Assembly (NCBI GenBank): GCA_030430515.1
Contig: JAUIKX010000144.1
Location: 1 to 8,670 of the forward strand
Direction of reading: 5' to 3'
Source: Gammaproteobacteria bacterium
GTDB taxonomy: Bacteria; Pseudomonadota; Gammaproteobacteria; Pseudomonadales; Azotimanducaceae
DNA: 8,670 nt
This document shows positions 1 to 7,600 of the stretch, piece after piece. Both the position numbers and the translations under genes were made by a program. How positions within the stretch are numbered: position 1 is the stretch's first letter; each line of letters begins with the position of its first letter. A model generated the notes under the pieces. That model did not search any database. It was not told the origin of the DNA and saw nothing but the letters and a program-made list of their open reading frames with translations.

Positions 1-1
1 C

Positions 2-736
2 GAACTCGTGGAGGCGCTGAAAAACGCTCTGATCGAACTCGAAGCAGCAGAGGGTACGCAGCCGGGCGGCAACCGTTTCGAAGGCAGCCGCACCATCCGC
101 ATCTACAATCTGCTGGCCAAGCATCGAATTTTCGAAGAGGTGCCCACACACCCGGCGGTGCTGCCGATTGTCGAAGGTGTGCTTGATCGTGAATGCCTCG
201 TTTCCTCGCTGTCCTCCATTGCCATCGATCCTGGCGAGTGCGCTCAACCCATTCATGCTGACGACACCCTCTTCGATTGGCCGCGACCGCATCGGGCGAT
301 TGTCTGCAACTCCATGTGGGCGCTCACGGATTTCACTGAAGCCAACGGTGCCACGCGCATCGTGCCCGGCAGTCATCGCTATGCTGACAAGCCGGAATAC
401 GGTTCGCTCCCCGATAGTATTCCTGCTGAGATGCCGGCCGGCAGCGTGCTCATCTGGAACGGCAGCCTCTGGCATGGTGGTGGCGCAAACACAACGGATG
501 AGCGTCGAGTGGGTATCGCCATGAATTACTGTGCGGGCTATCTGCGGCAGCAGGAAAATCAGCAGCTCGGCATCCCGCTCGAACGAGCGCGCGCATTTTC
601 ACCGCGGCTGCAGGCGCTGGCAGGCTTTGGCACCTACAAACATCTCATGGGGCACATCGATAAGCGCAGCCCCGTTCAGGCGGTGCTGGGTGGAGACGAT
701 GGATTTCAGAATGTCTGGGATCTGGCGGATTCCTGA
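2..736 (+). CDS. Phytanoyl-CoA dioxygenase (PhyH) family Fe(II)/2-oxoglutarate oxygenase, 5' partial
   Basis: The reading frame is open to the left edge of the window (first full codon at base 2), so the gene most likely begins upstream. A GTG at base 8 would give 242 residues but would lack the usual N-terminal part of the family. Numbering from that GTG, the iron-binding facial triad is visible as His83 and Asp85 in PIHADD and His156 in LWHGGG. Arg167, eleven residues after His156, sits where the family binds the 2-oxoglutarate carboxylate. The core segment WALTDFTEANGATRIVPGSH (residues 104-123) is typical of bacterial PhyH proteins. Members hydroxylate varied small molecules or acyl-CoAs in the cytoplasm using O2 and 2-oxoglutarate, and the substrate cannot be read from the sequence. 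No signal peptide or membrane segment is seen in the visible part. The stop at 734-736 lies 5 bases before recC, so co-transcription is likely. Family assignment is firm; biological role is unknown. Confidence 0.9.
   Translation, partial: ELVEALKNALIELEAAEGTQPGGNRFEGSRTIRIYNLLAKHRIFEEVPTHPAVLPIVEGVLDRECLVSSLSSIAIDPGECAQPIHADDTLFDWPRPHRAIVCNSMWALTDFTEANGATRIVPGSHRYADKPEYGSLPDSIPAEMPAGSVLIWNGSLWHGGGANTTDERRVGIAMNYCAGYLRQQENQQLGIPLERARAFSPRLQALAGFGTYKHLMGHIDKRSPVQAVLGGDDGFQNVWDLADS
724..729 (+). promoter_or_regulatory. Weak possible ribosome binding site for recC
   Basis: GGCGGA lies 12 bases before the recC ATG, inside the end of the oxygenase gene. It is a poor match at long spacing. The only nearer purine run is GAG at 735-737, overlapping the oxygenase stop. 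Either way recC lacks a strong Shine-Dalgarno, which suggests translational coupling to the upstream gene, low expression, or both. No convincing -35/-10 promoter was seen between the two genes. Confidence 0.3.
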
Positions 737-741
737 GTCCG

Positions 742-3700
742 ATGTTCTATCTGTACCATCACAATGACCTGCACCGGCTGGCAGACATTTTCTCCATGTT
801 GCGCAGCGCGCAGAGCGCGGGTCCGCTGCAGAGCGATCAGGTGCTGGTGCCCAATGCCGGTCTCGGCCGCTGGCTGAAGATGCATGTGGCCGAGCGCGAC
901 GGTATTGCAGCCAACATGGAAACGCTGCTGTCCGCGCCTTTTCTGTGGAACCTCATCTCCAGCAGTCTGCCGGGAGGCCAGCAGGACAGTTCAGCCTACC
1001 AGCGCGAAAATCTGCGCTGGCACCTCTATGCTCTTCTGCCTGAAATCAGCGGCGAGGTTGTTGAGATCGCGCGGTATCTCGAGGGTGATAACCCGGAGGT
1101 ACGGCGGTGGCAACTCGCCGAGCAGCTGGCTTCTATATTCGATGAGTACCTGATCTATCGGCGCACCATGCTGCTCGGCTGGGAGCGTGGTACCAGCGGA
1201 TCCGAGCCACCGGAAAACTGGCAGGCGCCACTCTGGCGCGCGCTGGTATCACGTCTCGGTCGCGGTCATCGGGCCAGAGCGCTTGGTGAGTTCGTGCGTC
1301 GGGCGGAGGCTGGTGAGCCCCTCGAACGTCGCCATTGGCCCGAGCGGGTTTACTGCTTTGCTCTGGGTACCCTGCCTCCGGACTACCTGCGGCTTCTGTA
1401 TGCATTGGCGCAAACCGCTGATGTGCATTTTTTCATGCACAACCCCAGCGAAGTCTACTGGGGCGATATTCAGGCACAGCCGATCACCTTGAGCGAACCG
1501 CCCGACGCGTCGTTGTTGCCCGGTGAAGAGAAGGTGTTTGACGGGCATCCGTTGCTGGCGAGCCTGGGTCGGCCGGCGCGAGACTTCATCCGCCTCATCT
1601 ATTCCGATGAGTTTGATGGCATTCGCGAGCTGGAGTTGGGTGATGCGTTGAAATACGAAGACCCGGGTGACGCGACGCTGCTCAAGCGGTTGCAGAGCGG
1701 TGTCATTCGCATGCAGGCCTTTCCGGAGAGGGAAGAGCAGCAAACCCGGGAGCGGGATTTGCAGGACCGATCGTTTCAGGTGCACGCCTGTCACGGCGTG
1801 CTCCGTGAGGTTCAGGTGCTGCACGATCAGCTGCTCAGCCTGCTCGCTGAGGATGAAGGCCTGCATCCGCGGGATATCATCGTCATGATGCCGGATGTTG
1901 GCAGCTTTGCCCCTGCCATCGAAGCCGTGTTCGGCGCGGCAACGGATGAAAGTTACGTCCCGTTCAATCTGTCTGATCAACCGCTCAGCGGAACACACCC
2001 CATCCTGCAGACTTTTCGTCTGCTTCTGGATCTGCCCCTGTGGCGCTGGACCGCCGAAGAGGTCCTCCGGCTCATCGAGGTGCCGGCGGTTCGCCGTCGC
2101 TTTGACCTGGATGAGGCGGATGCCGAGACTCTGCGACGCTGGGTGCAGCGTGCTGGCGTGCGGTGGGGAATCGACGCCGATCATCGGGCGCGTGCAGGCG
2201 CCGGCCGTTGGGATGCAGCGAGCTGGGATTTTGGTCTGGACCGTCTTCTCGCGGGTGTTGCCGTATCTGAGCCCGATGTGCTGGTGCATGGCATTGCAGC
2301 AGAGGTGGATCTCGAAGGCGGTGCGACGGCAGCGCTCGGTCAATTCTGGCTGCTGCTCGACAGGCTCAAGTACTGGCACCATGCGCTGAACGATCGAGCA
2401 TCACCCGAAGGCTGGCAGGAAAGACTCAACGCGTTCTGCGACGATCTGTTTGCGATCGATGAGAAAGACCGCTCGGAGCAGTCGGCCATGCATGCCCTGG
2501 GTGAGGCGATTGCAACGCTTGACGTGGGTCGGGAGCAGATCGGTGGTGAGACGATTTCGTGGGAGGCCATCCGAGAACTTCTCGGCGGGGAGCTGGCCGG
2601 CGGCGGCGCGCGCCAGCCGTTTCTTTCAGGTGGTGTGACGTTCTGTGGTCTCGTGCCGCTTCGAACCGTGCCTTTCCGCGTCGTGTGTATTCTGGGGCTC
2701 GATGAGGGTGCGTTCCCGCGAGCGGAGCGCGGTCGTTCCATGAACCTCATCCGTCGCAACCCGCGTCTGGGCGATATCAGTGTTCGTGATGATGATCGAT
2801 TGCTGTTTCTGCAATGGCTGCTGTGCGCGAAGGACGTGTTTTATCTCAGCTATACAGGCCAGGATACGCGCAGCGGTGAATCGCTGCCGCCTTCGACGGT
2901 GGTCGCTCAGCTGCTGGATTTCATCGCTTCGACAGAATTTCCGGAAGAGCCGCGGAAAACCGTCGAGAAACTGCTTGTAACAAAGCAGCCCATGCAGCCT
3001 TTCAGCCCACGCTACTATGCCGGGCAGCCCGGCGTATTTACTTATCGGCGATCCTGGCGCGAGGGCACGCTTGCGCTGTATGGGGAACGAACGCCGCTGC
3101 CAGGATTGGTCGATGGCGGCAGAGTGCCGGCAGCCGAAATCGATGAGATCGAGCTTGGTGACCTAAAACGCTTTTTTGCCAACCCTGCGCGATGGTTTCT
3201 GCGCGATGTCATGCTGCTCGATCTCGATATTCGAGCAAGCGAGATCAAGAACGATGAAATGCTTCAGCCTGATGGTCTGGAGATGTACGCGTTGCGTCAG
3301 ACACTGTTCGAGCGGGCGCTGGAAAGCGGCAGGCTGCCGGACGAACCGCCTGAGCTGCTCGTTGCTAAAGGTGTTCTGCCCCCGGAACCTCTGCACATCG
3401 GCCTCTATATGGAAGTGTCCGGCATGATCAACGATCTCCTCGAGGTCGCTGGGGCACGTAAGCCCACTGGCTCTTTTGAGCCACAGGCTGTGGATGTGCT
3501 GCTGTTCGACGGTCTGCGTTTGACCGGACAGATCGCCGATGTGATGGGGAATGAGTTGTGGCGTGTCGAGCCTCGCAAAGTGACAGCCCGACACCTGATG
3601 AACCACTGGTTCGACCTTCTCGCGCTTGCGGCCACCAACGGAGAGATGAAGCTGTCGCTGTTCGGCATCGGCGACCGCGAGAAAATAGCGGCCTGGGAGG

Positions 3701-4044
3701 GCCGCGTCGACCCCGAAGCCGCGCTGAGCTATCTCAGGTCTCTGGCGCAGCTGTTTCTCGAGGGGCAGTGCCGGCCGCTGCGCTTCATGCCTGGGCTGGC
3801 GGGGCAGTTTGTCGAGCAGCTCCGTAAAGGGGATCCACAGGCAGCACTGGATTATTGCAATGCAGCGAGCACCTTTGACCGGGGGCGCCCCTATGAGCTT
3901 GATGATCCCTGGTTTCGTCGGTTGTTGCTCGAGCCTGACAAGCCGCTGGGACGCGACGCGACCGGCAATGAGTTCTGCGATATCGCCATCGAGCTCGTTG
4001 GCACCATGCAGGATGCATTTAAGATCGAGGAGATCGAACGCTGA
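742..4044 (+). CDS. recC: RecBCD enzyme subunit RecC (exodeoxyribonuclease V gamma chain)
   Basis: Encodes 1100 residues, close to the 1122 of E. coli RecC. RecC is the cytoplasmic scaffold of RecBCD: it splits the duplex, channels the strands to RecB and RecD, and scans the 3' strand for Chi. The ATG at 742 is chosen because MFYLYHHNDL aligns with the E. coli N terminus (MLRVYHSNRL). Conserved RecC blocks include GIAAN (54-58), FDEYLIYR (133-140), WQAPLW (160-165), NPSEVYWGDI (234-243), HPRDIIVMMPD (375-385), VRWGIDAD (473-480), VPFRVVCILGLDEGAFPR (643-660) and VRDDDRLLFL (681-690). The protein has a helicase-like fold without intact ATPase motifs, and no Walker A is visible here, as expected. 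The C-terminal part (about 800-1100), which corresponds to the inactive nuclease-like domain, is more divergent but colinear. Several residues aligned with E. coli Chi-contacting positions differ (see findings). The stop overlaps the recB start by one base. Identification is very secure. Confidence 0.97.
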   Translation: MFYLYHHNDLHRLADIFSMLRSAQSAGPLQSDQVLVPNAGLGRWLKMHVAERDGIAANMETLLSAPFLWNLISSSLPGGQQDSSAYQRENLRWHLYALLPEISGEVVEIARYLEGDNPEVRRWQLAEQLASIFDEYLIYRRTMLLGWERGTSGSEPPENWQAPLWRALVSRLGRGHRARALGEFVRRAEAGEPLERRHWPERVYCFALGTLPPDYLRLLYALAQTADVHFFMHNPSEVYWGDIQAQPITLSEPPDASLLPGEEKVFDGHPLLASLGRPARDFIRLIYSDEFDGIRELELGDALKYEDPGDATLLKRLQSGVIRMQAFPEREEQQTRERDLQDRSFQVHACHGVLREVQVLHDQLLSLLAEDEGLHPRDIIVMMPDVGSFAPAIEAVFGAATDESYVPFNLSDQPLSGTHPILQTFRLLLDLPLWRWTAEEVLRLIEVPAVRRRFDLDEADAETLRRWVQRAGVRWGIDADHRARAGAGRWDAASWDFGLDRLLAGVAVSEPDVLVHGIAAEVDLEGGATAALGQFWLLLDRLKYWHHALNDRASPEGWQERLNAFCDDLFAIDEKDRSEQSAMHALGEAIATLDVGREQIGGETISWEAIRELLGGELAGGGARQPFLSGGVTFCGLVPLRTVPFRVVCILGLDEGAFPRAERGRSMNLIRRNPRLGDISVRDDDRLLFLQWLLCAKDVFYLSYTGQDTRSGESLPPSTVVAQLLDFIASTEFPEEPRKTVEKLLVTKQPMQPFSPRYYAGQPGVFTYRRSWREGTLALYGERTPLPGLVDGGRVPAAEIDEIELGDLKRFFANPARWFLRDVMLLDLDIRASEIKNDEMLQPDGLEMYALRQTLFERALESGRLPDEPPELLVAKGVLPPEPLHIGLYMEVSGMINDLLEVAGARKPTGSFEPQAVDVLLFDGLRLTGQIADVMGNELWRVEPRKVTARHLMNHWFDLLALAATNGEMKLSLFGIGDREKIAAWEGRVDPEAALSYLRSLAQLFLEGQCRPLRFMPGLAGQFVEQLRKGDPQAALDYCNAASTFDRGRPYELDDPWFRRLLLEPDKPLGRDATGNEFCDIAIELVGTMQDAFKIEEIER
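4027..4032 (+). promoter_or_regulatory. Ribosome binding site for recB inside the recC end
   Basis: GAGGAG lies 11 bases upstream of the recB ATG at 4044 and within the last codons of recC. Stop and start are fused as TGATG (recC TGA 4042-4044, recB ATG 4044-4046), the classic arrangement for translational coupling by re-initiation. Confidence 0.6.
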
Positions 4045-7000
4045 TGTCCGAGCGTTTCGATATTCTCGAGTTCCCACTGACCGGCATGCGCCTGATCGAG
4101 GCCAGTGCCGGTACCGGCAAGACCTTCAGCCTTGCGGGGCTCTATGTGCGCCTCGTTGTCGAGAAGCACCTCGAAGTTCGGCAGATACTGGTGATGACAT
4201 TCACCCGGGCAGCGACCCAGGAGCTGCGCGAACGCATCCGCGAGCGTCTGGCCGCAGCGGCTTTGATCGCAGCCGATCCTGGCCGCGTAGTATCGGGAAA
4301 GGCAGAAGACCAACTGACCGCTGAGATTATCAAGCGAGCGTCCCGCGACGAACCTCGAACGGAGATTGCGCGCCGGCTTCGCGATGCAGCCGCTCGAATG
4401 GATGAGGCAACGATCAGCACCATTCATGCGTTTGCCCAGGTTGCGGCCAGGGAAAATGCATTCGACTCCGCGTTGCCTTTTGATCGTGGCACCCAGGTGG
4501 ATGACCGGGAAGTACGTCATCAGGCCATCACCGACTACTGGCGCAGTCGGGTCATCGGTCGCGCTCCACAGCACGCCGCTCGAATGCTCGAAGTCTGGGA
4601 TAGCCCGCGGGCGTTAATCGATATGCTCGAGCCGCTTCTGGACCGACCATATGCCGGTCTGCCGGCAGATGCGCAGCTGGTCGAGCGGCTGCGGGCCACG
4701 TGGCTTCAGGATGCCGAAAAGCTTCACGAACTCATTGCCTGGGCGGAGGTCGAGGGCCATCTGTGGAAGGGTAGGGCTCTGCAGAAAGCGGTGAGCGAGT
4801 ATGGCGGCAGTGGTGGCCTGATCCAGGCCCTGGCCGATGGCATTACCGGGGGCGAGCGTGAGTATCCCTTCGTGCCGGAGTGGATCATCAAGCTGTCCAC
4901 GCCAGAGGAAGTCGCCAAGCTGGTGAAGAAGGGGGGGATTGAGGATTTCCGCCCATACGAACTCGAACTGGTTCAGCTGATGGCACAGGCCATTCGCCTG
5001 CACGTGAAACTCATGCTGAATGATGCGCTTCTCGCTGTGCAGGCCCACATCAACGAACGCAAGCAGGCCGCCCGCCAGTTCAGTTTCGCAGACATGATTG
5101 AGGCGCTGCACCAGGCGATCATGGATCCGCAACGGGGAAGCGTCCTGTGCAACGCGTTGTTTGAGACCTGGCCTCATGCGCTGGTGGATGAGTTTCAGGA
5201 CACCGACCCGTTGCAGTACGACATTCTGCGGCGTGTCTACAAGGGTCGGGACGCTGGCAGCCTGACGATGATCGGTGACCCCAAGCAGGCCATCTACAGC
5301 TTTCGGGGCGGTGATGTTTTTGCCTATCTGAAGGCCGCTCAGGATGCGGCGGCCTGTTATCACCTCGATACGAACTTCCGCTCCACGCAGGCGGTGCTCG
5401 ACGGTGTGCAGGCGCTTTTCAGCGGTGCAGGAGCGCAGACGCAGGAAGGCCCGTTTCTCATCCCCCAGATCAGGTTCAGCCCGGTGGCCGGCGGGCGGCG
5501 GCAAGGCGACAGGGTAATTCATGTGGACGGCCGGCCTCTGCCGGCGTTCAACATCTGGCCGTTGTCGGACGATGAGCCGATCAAAACACCCATAGCCCGC
5601 CAGCAGTTGCTCGAGGCGACAGTTGCGGAGATCTGCCGCTTGCTCGGTGGCTCGGTGGACGCGCGGATCGTCAGCAAGGATGAGGAAAGCAGAGCCGTTT
5701 GTGCCGGTGATATTGCGGTACTCGTCAATACCAATAGCGATGCCACTGAGGTGCAACGCCGACTCGCTGCGAGAGGGGTCGCGTCGGTGTGTATGCATAA
5801 CTCGAGCGTGTTTGCGAGCGAGCAAGCGACCGATCTTCTGCTGCTGCTGAGGGCGGCAGACAGTGCAGCGCATCCAGAATCACTCCGTGCTGCTCTGGCG
5901 ACTCCCCTGCTGGGTCGTCGCCTCAGTGACCTCCTGGCGATGAGTGATGACCTCGATCAGTGGCAGGCCGAAGTGGCGATGTTCCAGAGTGCTCACGAAG
6001 CGTGGCGCACTCGAGGCGTGCTGGCCATGATCGAACCGCTGCTGCAGAAAGCAGCACCGCGAATCCTTTCGGCGGATGACGGCGAGCGCCGCATGACGAA
6101 CTATCTCCAGCTGGCTGAACTGCTTGCTGAGGCTGAAGCGCAAACGTTCGGCGCCGGCGGTCTCATCCGCTGGCTGAGCGAACAGATAAACGCACCGCAA
6201 GCGGATGCGGACGGGCAGCAGCTGCGCCTCGAGTCTGATGAAGAGCTGGTACGCATCGCAACCGTTCATAAGGTGAAAGGTCTGCAGTACGGCATCGTTT
6301 TTTTGCCCTTCGCACCTTTCATGAAGACGCGCTCCATCAGTGCCCCCTGGCTCTATCACGAAGAGGATGAGGCGTTTTTCGGGCTGGACGAGCAGAGCAA
6401 ATTCGCCGCTCAAAAAGAAGCGCTGGCGGAGCGTCTGCGCCTGCTTTACGTTGCGCTCACCCGGGCAGAGCAGGCTTGTTATTTCGGTTGGGGGTATATC
6501 AACGAAACCGATCGGTCGGCTCTTGCCTGGCTGCTCAACGGTCAAGATACCGGGCTCGATGCCGATGAGTGTCTCGCGCGTCTGACCGACTGCGTGAAGC
6601 GCGCCGGCGGCACCTCTGGCGGTGTCATGGCGCTTTTACCGTTGCCGGACCCGCTACGAGCAGACGAACGCATTGGGCAGGGCGCTATCCCCGCCGGCGA
6701 AACGCGCCTGGACCTGCCGGTGCGTCGCGCGCCCTGGTCTGTCTTGAGCTTCTCCCGCATGGTTGCCGGTGGCAGCCATTGGGCAGCTCGCGCCGGAAGC
6801 GATGACGAGTCGCAGGATCAGCTGCCGGTGGGTTCGATCGATCGATCTGACATTCCACTGCGCGGTGCCGCGTTCGGCACCGCGGTGCATGAGATGCTGG
6901 AAGTCGCAGATGCACGTAGCTGGCCGCAGCCGGGTGGCTCTGTTTATGCCGATCAGCAGGCTTTCGTGGCGAGATATCTGCGCAACGCGGGATTGCCGCT

Positions 7001-7598
7001 GGGTGAAGGCCTGGAGCGAACTGTCTTGCTGGACAGTATCTGCATGATGATCGGATGCACGGTGCACACGCCACTGCCGCATATCGGTCCTCTCGCATCG
7101 GTCGAACAGGATCGACAGTTGGTAGAAATGGAGTTCTATATGCGTCTTGGCGGACCGTCCATGGAAGGCTGCATCCAGTTCCTTCGTCAACATGGGTATG
7201 GGGCCGATCTGTCTTCTGAACGAACGCAACAGCGTTTGCTTGGCCTGATGAACGGTTACGTCGATCTCATTGTCGAGGTCGATGGTCGATTCTGGGTCAT
7301 CGACTACAAAACCAATGATCTTGGCGGAGCGAAGGCCGCTTACGACCATGGCGCCATGTCTCGTGCGGTTGAGCGCGGACACTACGACCTGCAGTACCTC
7401 ATTTATCTCGTCGCGCTGCACCGGCACCTGGGGAGAACGCTGCCGGAGTATGAGCCTGCCCGTCATCTGGGGGGAGCCCAGTACCTCTTTCTCAGAGGTA
7501 TGAACGGGCTGGATTCGAGTACCGGTGTGTTTGTGGACAGCCCTGAGGCCGGGTTCGTCGAAGCGCTCAGTGGCTTCTTTGACGGCGTGGAGGCATAA
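4044..7598 (+). CDS. recB: RecBCD enzyme subunit RecB (exodeoxyribonuclease V beta chain)
   Basis: Encodes 1184 residues; E. coli RecB has 1180. RecB is the 3'-5' SF1A helicase, the nuclease and the RecA loader of RecBCD. The helicase motifs are complete and in order: Walker A ASAGTGKT (20-27, Lys26), Ia VMTFTRAATQELRERI (50-65), TIHAF (126-130), Walker B VDEFQDTDPLQ (381-391, Asp382 and Glu383), III GDPKQAIYSFRGGD (411-424), IV LDTNFRS (441-447), V ATVHKVKGLQ (739-748), VI LLYVALTRA (800-808). After a linker, the C-terminal nuclease domain keeps His949 (GTAVHE), Asp1074 (GYVDL), Asp1087 and Lys1089 (IDYKTN), which match E. coli His956, Asp1067, Asp1080 and Lys1082, plus the YDLQY motif (1114-1118). 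Both activities should therefore be intact. Tyr802, Val803 and Thr806 in motif VI match E. coli residues 803, 804 and 807; changing Thr807 there (recB2109) impairs the Chi response. The ATG at 4044 places LIEASAGTGKT at the usual distance from the N terminus. Confidence 0.98.
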   Translation: MSERFDILEFPLTGMRLIEASAGTGKTFSLAGLYVRLVVEKHLEVRQILVMTFTRAATQELRERIRERLAAAALIAADPGRVVSGKAEDQLTAEIIKRASRDEPRTEIARRLRDAAARMDEATISTIHAFAQVAARENAFDSALPFDRGTQVDDREVRHQAITDYWRSRVIGRAPQHAARMLEVWDSPRALIDMLEPLLDRPYAGLPADAQLVERLRATWLQDAEKLHELIAWAEVEGHLWKGRALQKAVSEYGGSGGLIQALADGITGGEREYPFVPEWIIKLSTPEEVAKLVKKGGIEDFRPYELELVQLMAQAIRLHVKLMLNDALLAVQAHINERKQAARQFSFADMIEALHQAIMDPQRGSVLCNALFETWPHALVDEFQDTDPLQYDILRRVYKGRDAGSLTMIGDPKQAIYSFRGGDVFAYLKAAQDAAACYHLDTNFRSTQAVLDGVQALFSGAGAQTQEGPFLIPQIRFSPVAGGRRQGDRVIHVDGRPLPAFNIWPLSDDEPIKTPIARQQLLEATVAEICRLLGGSVDARIVSKDEESRAVCAGDIAVLVNTNSDATEVQRRLAARGVASVCMHNSSVFASEQATDLLLLLRAADSAAHPESLRAALATPLLGRRLSDLLAMSDDLDQWQAEVAMFQSAHEAWRTRGVLAMIEPLLQKAAPRILSADDGERRMTNYLQLAELLAEAEAQTFGAGGLIRWLSEQINAPQADADGQQLRLESDEELVRIATVHKVKGLQYGIVFLPFAPFMKTRSISAPWLYHEEDEAFFGLDEQSKFAAQKEALAERLRLLYVALTRAEQACYFGWGYINETDRSALAWLLNGQDTGLDADECLARLTDCVKRAGGTSGGVMALLPLPDPLRADERIGQGAIPAGETRLDLPVRRAPWSVLSFSRMVAGGSHWAARAGSDDESQDQLPVGSIDRSDIPLRGAAFGTAVHEMLEVADARSWPQPGGSVYADQQAFVARYLRNAGLPLGEGLERTVLLDSICMMIGCTVHTPLPHIGPLASVEQDRQLVEMEFYMRLGGPSMEGCIQFLRQHGYGADLSSERTQQRLLGLMNGYVDLIVEVDGRFWVIDYKTNDLGGAKAAYDHGAMSRAVERGHYDLQYLIYLVALHRHLGRTLPEYEPARHLGGAQYLFLRGMNGLDSSTGVFVDSPEAGFVEALSGFFDGVEA
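5180..5187 (+). other. Sequence identical to the E. coli Chi octamer
   Basis: GCTGGTGG occurs once on the + strand, across the recB codons for Ala-Leu-Val at the Walker B motif. No copy was found on the other strand by eye. About 0.26 copies are expected by chance in this length on both strands, and the codons are fixed by a conserved motif, so the match alone does not show a working Chi site. RecC residue changes also make it uncertain that this organism uses the same octamer. Confidence 0.2.
7589..7593 (+). promoter_or_regulatory. Ribosome binding site for recD that decides its GTG start
   Basis: GGAGG ends 7 bases before the GTG at 7601, an ideal spacing. It lies in the last codons of recB. 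The in-frame alternatives, GTG at 7607 and ATG at 7613, are 13 and 19 bases away and have no better site of their own, so the GTG at 7601 is preferred. Confidence 0.75.
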
Positions 7599-7600
7599 GT

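Noticed and set aside
737..741. Possible promoter or terminator between the oxygenase gene and recC
   Set aside because: The gap is only 5 bases. No hairpin with a T run and no convincing -35/-10 pair was found around it.
1249..2382. 377-codon open frame on the - strand inside recC
   Set aside because: It is antisense to well-conserved RecC sequence, with biased composition and no known domain, so it is best explained as a shadow of recC codon use.
3163..4574. Overlapping - strand open frames (304 and 227 codons) across the recC/recB junction
   Set aside because: Both strands cannot readily be coding here. The + strand carries clear RecC and RecB sequence with conserved motifs, and the - strand translations have none.
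4614..5873. 419-codon open frame on the - strand inside recB
   Set aside because: It lies wholly within the conserved RecB helicase region. Its translation is rich in Gln, Arg and His with no recognisable motif, and no separate start signal stands out. Long antisense frames like this are expected from codon bias in GC-rich genes.
6836..6847. Short GATC/CGAT run in recB
   Set aside because: It is a 12-base run that encodes ordinary residues in a variable part of RecB before the nuclease domain. It is too short to call a repeat or a cluster of methylation sites.
6654..7466. 270-codon and neighbouring 221-codon (5880-6545) open frames on the - strand inside recB
   Set aside because: They are antisense to helicase motifs V-VI and the nuclease domain, and show no domain or compositional sign of real coding.
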